Shown in pieces: positions 59,956 to 64,000 of a DNA stretch of 64,000 nucleotides; position 1 is the stretch's first letter, and each line of letters opens with the position of its first letter. The position numbers were made by a program, and so were the translations under genes. The stretch is from NCBI GenBank assembly GCA_023150375.1, contig JAKLLA010000016.1, forward strand, positions 1 through 64,000, given 5' to 3'. Under the pieces are notes generated by a model, which was not told where the DNA came from, made no database searches, and saw nothing but the letters and a program-made list of their open reading frames with translations. This DNA comes from Burkholderiaceae bacterium. GTDB lineage: Bacteria > Pseudomonadota > Gammaproteobacteria > Burkholderiales > Burkholderiaceae_C.

Positions 59956-61262
59956 GTGGCGATCGCCTCCCGGCGCTTGATTTCCTTCTCGATGTCTTCC
60001 TGGATCTCGCCCCACTGGGCGTTGAACTGCCGGCGCGCCAGTTCGAACAGGGCTGCGCCGGTGAGGGTCAGGAAGACCGCGCCGACCCAGCTGTCCACGC
60101 CGTGGGTGTCCAGCGTGGCGCCGAGGAACTTCAGCTGCGGGCCGAGCGCGGCATTGAGCTGCAGGTGGTAGACCATCTCGATCATCACCGCCGCACCGAG
60201 CAGCACTGTCAGGCCGGCGCCGCCCAGCGCCAGGTAGGCGGTCCAGAGCCGGCGCAGCTTGCCGAAGGCGGCCAGGCGCAGGTTCATCATGATCAGGCTG
60301 GCGATGCCGCCGGGGGCATACATCACCATCAGCAGGAAGATCAACCCCAGGTAGAGCAGCCAGGCCTTGGTCCACTCCGACAGCAGCACCAGCGCCACCA
60401 CCATCAGCACCGCGCCCAGGATGGGTCCGAAGAAGAAGGTGGCCCCGCCGAGAAAGACGAACAGCAGATAGCTGCCCGAGCGGGCCGCGCCGACCACGTC
60501 GGCGGTGACGATCTCGAAGTTCAACGCCGTCAGCCCGCCGGCGATGCCGGCGAAGAAGCCCGCCACCATGAAGGCCAGGAAGCGCACCCGCCTCGTGCTG
60601 TAGCCGATGAACTCGACGCGCTCGGGGTTGTCGCGCACCGCATTGAGCATGCGCCCCAGCGGCGTGCGGGTGAAGGCGAACATCGCCGCGGTGCTGAGGA
60701 AGCAGTAGACGGCGATCAGGTAGTACACCTGAACCTGCGGCCCGAAGCTGATGCCCGCCACGGGTTCGCCGACCACCCGGTTGCCGGAGATGCCGGCCTC
60801 GCCGCCGAAGAACTCGGGCAGCATCAGCGACATCGACCAGACCAGCTCGCCCACACCCATCGTGATCATCGCGAAGGTGGTGCCGGCCTTGCGGGTGGTC
60901 ACCCAGCCCAGCAGCGCAGCGAAGAACAACCCGGCCAGGCCGCCCACCAGCGGGATCAGGCTGACCGGCAGCGCGAAGCTGCCGGCCGACACCAGGTTGA
61001 GCGTGTGGATGGCCAGGTAGGCGCCCAGCCCGCTGTAGACGGCGTGGCCGAAGCTGAGCATGCCGCCCTGGCCGAACAGCATGTTGTAGGACAGGCAGGC
61101 GATGATCGCGATGCCGATCTGCGAAATCAGCGTGTGGCTGAGCCCGCTGGTCCAGAGCTGCGGCGCCAGCGCCAGGATCAGGGCGAAGCCGCCCCAGATC
61201 AGCCAGCGCCCGAAGTTCCAGGGCTTGAAGTGGAAATGGGGACGTGATTCTCGAACGTGCAT
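59952..61262 (-). CDS. livM: Branched-chain-type ABC transporter permease LivM with C-terminal extension
   Basis: A 436-residue inner-membrane permease. The LivM core covers about 25-320: ACLSYNMLFGQGGMLSFGHA, RKAGTTFAMITMGVGELVW, FTRTPLGRMLNAVRDNPERVEFIGY and ARSGSYLLFVFLGGATFFFGPILGA. After the usual end (MYAPGGIASLI) a further stretch of about 105 residues follows. It contains two more likely membrane segments (TAYLALGGAGLTVLLGAAVM and VGAVFLTLTGAALFEL) and a charged C-terminus (EIQEDIEKEIKRR). It starts 18 bp after livH. Confidence 0.93.
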   Translation of the reverse strand: MHVRESRPHFHFKPWNFGRWLIWGGFALILALAPQLWTSGLSHTLISQIGIAIIACLSYNMLFGQGGMLSFGHAVYSGLGAYLAIHTLNLVSAGSFALPVSLIPLVGGLAGLFFAALLGWVTTRKAGTTFAMITMGVGELVWSMSLMLPEFFGGEAGISGNRVVGEPVAGISFGPQVQVYYLIAVYCFLSTAAMFAFTRTPLGRMLNAVRDNPERVEFIGYSTRRVRFLAFMVAGFFAGIAGGLTALNFEIVTADVVGAARSGSYLLFVFLGGATFFFGPILGAVLMVVALVLLSEWTKAWLLYLGLIFLLMVMYAPGGIASLIMMNLRLAAFGKLRRLWTAYLALGGAGLTVLLGAAVMIEMVYHLQLNAALGPQLKFLGATLDTHGVDSWVGAVFLTLTGAALFELARRQFNAQWGEIQEDIEKEIKRREAIAT

Positions 61263-61280
61263 GGTCCGTCCTCGCCGGCG

Positions 61281-62309
61281 TCAGTCTTCCCGGGTGCCCA
61301 GCAGGCCCTTGGGCCGCAGGATCAGGATCAGCACCAGCAGCAGGTAGGGCAGGATCGGCGCGGTCTGCGCCAGCGTGATCTTGGCAATCGGGTACCACAG
61401 GCTGTCGGGCCCGATGGCCACGCCCAGCCGGCCGGCCAGATCGACCAGCGACTTGTCCACCGTGAGCGGCAGGGTCTGCAGCAGGCCGATCAAGATCGAG
61501 CCCAGGAAAGCGCCAGGCAGCGAGCCCATGCCGCCGACCACGATCACCGCGAAGATGATCGGTCCGACATGCGACATGTTCGGCTCGGTGACGAAGGTGA
61601 TGCCACCCACCACCCCGGCCAGCCCGGCCATCGCGCAGCCCGCGCCGAACACCAGCATGAACACGCGCGGCACGTTGTGGCCCAGCGCCTCGACCATCTC
61701 CGGGTGGCTCAGCGCCGCCTGGATCACCAGGCCGATGCGGGTGCGCGTGAGCAGCAGCCACAGCCCGAGCAGCATGGCCAGCGCCACCGCGGCCAGGAAG
61801 GTGCGATTGAGCGGAAAGCGCGTGCAGTGCACGATCACCTCGGCGCTGCCCCGGCACATCGCCTCGGGCGCCACGCCCAGCACGGCCGACAGCGACTGGC
61901 CGGAGGTCTGGATCAGTGTGAAGGCGGTACCGGCCAGCGACTCGGGCGGGTTGAAGGGCACCGAGGTGCGGCCCCAGACCAGCTGGACCAGCTCGAACAG
62001 CACGTAGGACAGCCCGAAGGTCACCAGCAGCTCGGCCACATGGCCGAAGCGGTGCACCCGGCGCAGCACGGTGCGCTCGAACAGCGCCCCGCATAGCCCG
62101 ACCAGCAGCGGCGCGGCCAGCAGGGCCCACCAGAAGCCCACCACCCCGGTGAGCGTGTAGGCCACATAGGCGCCCAGCATGTAGAAGCTGGCATGGGCGA
62201 AGTTGAGCACGCCCATCATGCTGAAGATCAGCGTCAGGCCTGCGCTCAGCATGAACAGCAACAGCCCGGAGCTCAGGCCGTTGAGCAGGTTGATCAGGAC
62301 TTGGTCCAC
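61281..62309 (-). CDS. livH: Branched-chain-type ABC transporter permease LivH
   Basis: A 342-residue inner-membrane permease with typical LivH motifs: NGLSSGLLLFMLSAGLTLIFSMMGVLNFAHASFYMLGAYVAY, SYVLFELVQLVWG, LLLTRTRIGLVIQAALSHPEMVEALG, and GGITFVTEPNMSHVGPIIFAVIVVGGMGSLPGAFLGSILIG near the C-terminus. The start is GTG at 62309. It is separated from the binding-protein gene by 137 bp that hold a very strong hairpin. Confidence 0.94.
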   Translation of the reverse strand: MDQVLINLLNGLSSGLLLFMLSAGLTLIFSMMGVLNFAHASFYMLGAYVAYTLTGVVGFWWALLAAPLLVGLCGALFERTVLRRVHRFGHVAELLVTFGLSYVLFELVQLVWGRTSVPFNPPESLAGTAFTLIQTSGQSLSAVLGVAPEAMCRGSAEVIVHCTRFPLNRTFLAAVALAMLLGLWLLLTRTRIGLVIQAALSHPEMVEALGHNVPRVFMLVFGAGCAMAGLAGVVGGITFVTEPNMSHVGPIIFAVIVVGGMGSLPGAFLGSILIGLLQTLPLTVDKSLVDLAGRLGVAIGPDSLWYPIAKITLAQTAPILPYLLLVLILILRPKGLLGTRED

Positions 62310-62354
62310 GGTGGTGGGTGCGTTGTGGGGGGCGCATCGGCCCCCGGATGCGAA

Positions 62355-62386
62355 GGGGCCCGCCGGAGGGGACTCCGGCGGGCCCC
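62355..62386. terminator. Strong 14-bp hairpin between the Liv binding-protein gene and livH
   Basis: GGGGCCCGCCGGAG and CTCCGGCGGGCCCC form a perfect 14-bp stem with a GGGA loop. No T tract follows on the minus strand. It lies 60 bp after the binding-protein stop and 46 bp before livH. Position suggests a 3' stabiliser or partial terminator that keeps the binding protein in excess over the membrane subunits. Confidence 0.6.
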
Positions 62387-62446
62387 GTGGGCAGCACTCG
62401 GCCGCGCCCGGAGGGCGCCGGCGTCAGCCGGGACGCTTTGGCAGCG

Positions 62447-63691
62447 TCAGGCGGGACGCTTCATCTGGCAGGAGGTCGGCGTGCTCGACACGTAGGGTTC
62501 GAAGACGCGGTCCTGCACCCAGGTGAAGCCGGTGTCCTCGACGTTGTACTGCTTCTTCGGGTCACTGATCTTCTTCCAGGTCGCCACGTACAGCGGCTGC
62601 TGCAGCTGGTGGTCGGCCGCGCGCACCGTCACTTCGCCGCTGAAGCTCTTGATGCTCAAGCCCTCCATCGCGCGCGCCACCTTGACCGGATCGGTGCTCT
62701 TGGCCTTGGCAATGCCGTTGGCCAGCACCGGCAGCACATGCAGCGTCGACAGCAGCGACAGATCCTCGTTGAACTTGGCCTTGTACTCGGTCAGCCACTT
62801 GTTCAGCTCGGGGATATTGGAGTGCCCGATGTAGACGAACTTGACCTTGCCGTCCATGTTCGGGCCGATGGTGCGCGGCGTGCCGTTGGCGCCCCCGTAG
62901 TAGGTGTAGAAGGTGGCGTCCAGACCGGAGTCCTTGGCCGCCTTGATGAGCAGCGCCAGGTCCGAGCCCCAGTTGCCGGTGACCACGCTGTCGGCGCCGG
63001 AGGCCTTGATCTTGGCGATGTAGGGCGCGAAGTCCTTGACCTGGCCGAGCGGGTGCAGGTCCTCGCCCACCACCTGCACGTCCGGGCGCTTGCGCGCCAG
63101 CGCGTCCTTGAAGTACTTGGCGACCTGGTGGCCGTGCGAGTAGTTCTGGTTGATCAGGTAGACCTTCTTGACGTTCTTCTCGTCCTTCATGTAGGAGGTG
63201 TAGGCCTCCATCTTCATGGACGTGTCGGCGTCGAAGCGGAAGTGCCAGAAGCTGCACTTGCTGTTGGTGAAGTCCGGGTCCACCGCGGCGTTGTTCAGGA
63301 AGACGATCTCCTTGCCGGGGTTGCGCTCGTTGTGCTTGTTGATCGCATCGATCAGCGCACCGGCCACCGACGAGCCGTTGCCCTGCGTGACGTAGCGGAT
63401 GTTCTGGTCGATGATGGCCTTCAGCGCGGTCAGGCTCTCCTGCGGCGAGAGCTTGTTGTCGAAGGGCACGATCTCGAACTTCACGCCCGCCGGGTTGCCC
63501 GCGTTGAGCTTGTCGGCCATGAACTGGAAGGTCTTCAGGCTGTTCTGGCCGATGTTGGCCAGCGGGCCCGACAGCGGGTCCATCCAGGCGATCTTCACCG
63601 TCTCGCCCTTCTGGGCCTGCGCCGACAGGGCCGCCAGCATCAGCGCCGCACCGGCGGCCGTCACGAGGGATCTGCGAACCATGTTCTTCAT
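62447..63691 (-). CDS. Liv-type ABC transporter substrate-binding protein
   Basis: A 414-residue periplasmic binding protein (Peripla_BP_6 type). A Sec signal (MKNMVRRSLVTAAGAALMLA, cut after AQA) precedes KGETVKIAWMDPLSGPLANIGQNSLKTFQ. Further family segments are VTQGNGSSVAGALIDAINKH, YLINQNYSHGHQVAKYFKDAL and SGADSVVTGNWGSDLALLIKAAKD. A GGAGA Shine-Dalgarno lies 7 bp before the ATG at 63691. It is the first gene of the operon. The ligand may be a branched-chain amino acid, but the neighbouring acyl-CoA synthetase and beta-oxidation genes make an organic or aromatic acid equally possible. Confidence 0.92.
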   Translation of the reverse strand: MKNMVRRSLVTAAGAALMLAALSAQAQKGETVKIAWMDPLSGPLANIGQNSLKTFQFMADKLNAGNPAGVKFEIVPFDNKLSPQESLTALKAIIDQNIRYVTQGNGSSVAGALIDAINKHNERNPGKEIVFLNNAAVDPDFTNSKCSFWHFRFDADTSMKMEAYTSYMKDEKNVKKVYLINQNYSHGHQVAKYFKDALARKRPDVQVVGEDLHPLGQVKDFAPYIAKIKASGADSVVTGNWGSDLALLIKAAKDSGLDATFYTYYGGANGTPRTIGPNMDGKVKFVYIGHSNIPELNKWLTEYKAKFNEDLSLLSTLHVLPVLANGIAKAKSTDPVKVARAMEGLSIKSFSGEVTVRAADHQLQQPLYVATWKKISDPKKQYNVEDTGFTWVQDRVFEPYVSSTPTSCQMKRPA

Positions 63692-63778
63692 CGATGTCTC
63701 CTGAATCGGGTGGCTGCAACGAACGAACAGGACGGTAACGGAAGCCTGCAACACTGCCTTCAGGGACTACCCCACAGC

Positions 63779-63798
63779 CTTGTCGCAGGAGGGACAGG
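63779..63798. promoter_or_regulatory. Inverted repeat CTTGTC-N8-GACAGG upstream of the Liv binding-protein gene
   Basis: The arms match at 5 of 6 pairs with an 8-bp spacer (GCAGGAGG), 88 bp upstream of the binding-protein ATG. The site at 52696-52715 has the same arms and spacing and a similar spacer (CAGCAGGA). Confidence 0.35.
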
Positions 63799-63871
63799 CC
63801 CTGCGGCGCGCGCATCGAAGCGCGGCCGCCCCGGGGCCGGAGCGGCCGGGCGAGCGGCCTCGCGAGAGGCT

Positions 63872-64000
63872 TCAGACCCCCGGCAGACGGTGGTCCTTGA
63901 ACTGCTCGCGCAGCTTGAGCTTGAGCATCTTGCCGGTGGCGGTGTGCGGGATCTCGTCGACGAAGACCACGTCGTCCGGGATCTGCCACTTGGCGATGCG
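63872..64000 (-). CDS. AMP-dependent acyl-CoA synthetase, C-terminal end (partial)
   Basis: The last 42 residues of a gene that starts beyond the window: [20 protein letters not shown], then [14 protein letters not shown] and [28 protein letters not shown] holds the C-terminal catalytic Lys of the adenylate-forming acyl-CoA synthetases (LC-FACS/medium-chain type). It activates a carboxylic acid to its CoA ester and may act on the acid imported by the neighbouring Liv-type transporter. It is on the same strand as that operon, 180 bp upstream. Confidence 0.9.
   Translation of the reverse strand, partial: RIAKWQIPDDVVFVDEIPHTATGKMLKLKLREQFKDHRLPGV

Overview
The window is chromosomal DNA of a high-GC (about 70%) betaproteobacterium. 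Gene content and order (tRNA-Leu–tig–clpP–clpX–lon, dnaX–ybaB–recR, aat–bpt, hpnCDE, rlhA) fit Burkholderiales, probably the Rubrivivax/Leptothrix/Sphaerotilus group. This placement rests on protein resemblance and synteny, not a database search. Genes are packed on both strands. No insertion sequence, prophage, CRISPR array or integron is visible, and no gap exceeds about 300 bases.

Region by region. 1–4.4 kb: the end of an ETF-ubiquinone oxidoreductase gene with its terminator, an ECHDC3-like crotonase, a lytic transglycosylase (MltB) and the ABC-F ATPase YheS. 4.4–5.4 kb: a near-perfect LexA (SOS) box in front of a diverged radical-SAM protein. 5.5–12.2 kb (minus): a Gly-Cys-Gly tRNA operon and the protein quality-control cluster tRNA-Leu, tig, clpP, clpX, lon. 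12.3–16.8 kb (minus): an RND pump and its adaptor behind a promoter with a palindromic operator. 16.8–19.9 kb: hpnC-hpnD-hpnE (farnesyl diphosphate to squalene), divergent from the pump. 19.9–24.3 kb: a SPOR-like membrane protein, rlhA and a DMT transporter. 24.4–26.8 kb (minus): a polar amino-acid ABC transporter. 26.8–31.0 kb: rnhA, a methyltransferase, gloB, mltD. 31.0–34.3 kb (minus): recR, ybaB, dnaX. 34.4–37.2 kb: a PurM-like protein and the N-degron transferases aat and bpt. 37.2–44 kb: ligA, glk, malQ and a 7TM-GGDEF protein.

44–52.6 kb (minus) is a seven-gene beta-oxidation operon: FadB-like protein, thiolase, acyl-CoA dehydrogenase, SDR, thioesterase, MDR reductase, SDR. 52.9–58.2 kb (plus) holds a soluble NAD-linked [NiFe] hydrogenase, hoxF-hoxU-hoxY-hoxH plus a maturation protease, without hyp genes. 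58.4–63.7 kb (minus) is a complete Liv-type ABC transporter. It is followed at the right edge by the 3' end of an acyl-CoA synthetase gene that enters from outside the window.

Most of the window is housekeeping. The points most worth checking are: the SOS-box-controlled radical-SAM gene; a LivF whose Walker A lysine is arginine; a set of genes whose -10-like hexamers sit so close to the ATG that transcripts would be nearly leaderless; a palindromic operator between an efflux operon and the squalene genes with no regulator gene beside it; a multi-hairpin repeat in two copies plus a related element inside the hydrogenase operon; and a Cys-rich tail on HoxU. I did not find a clearly undescribed multigene system.
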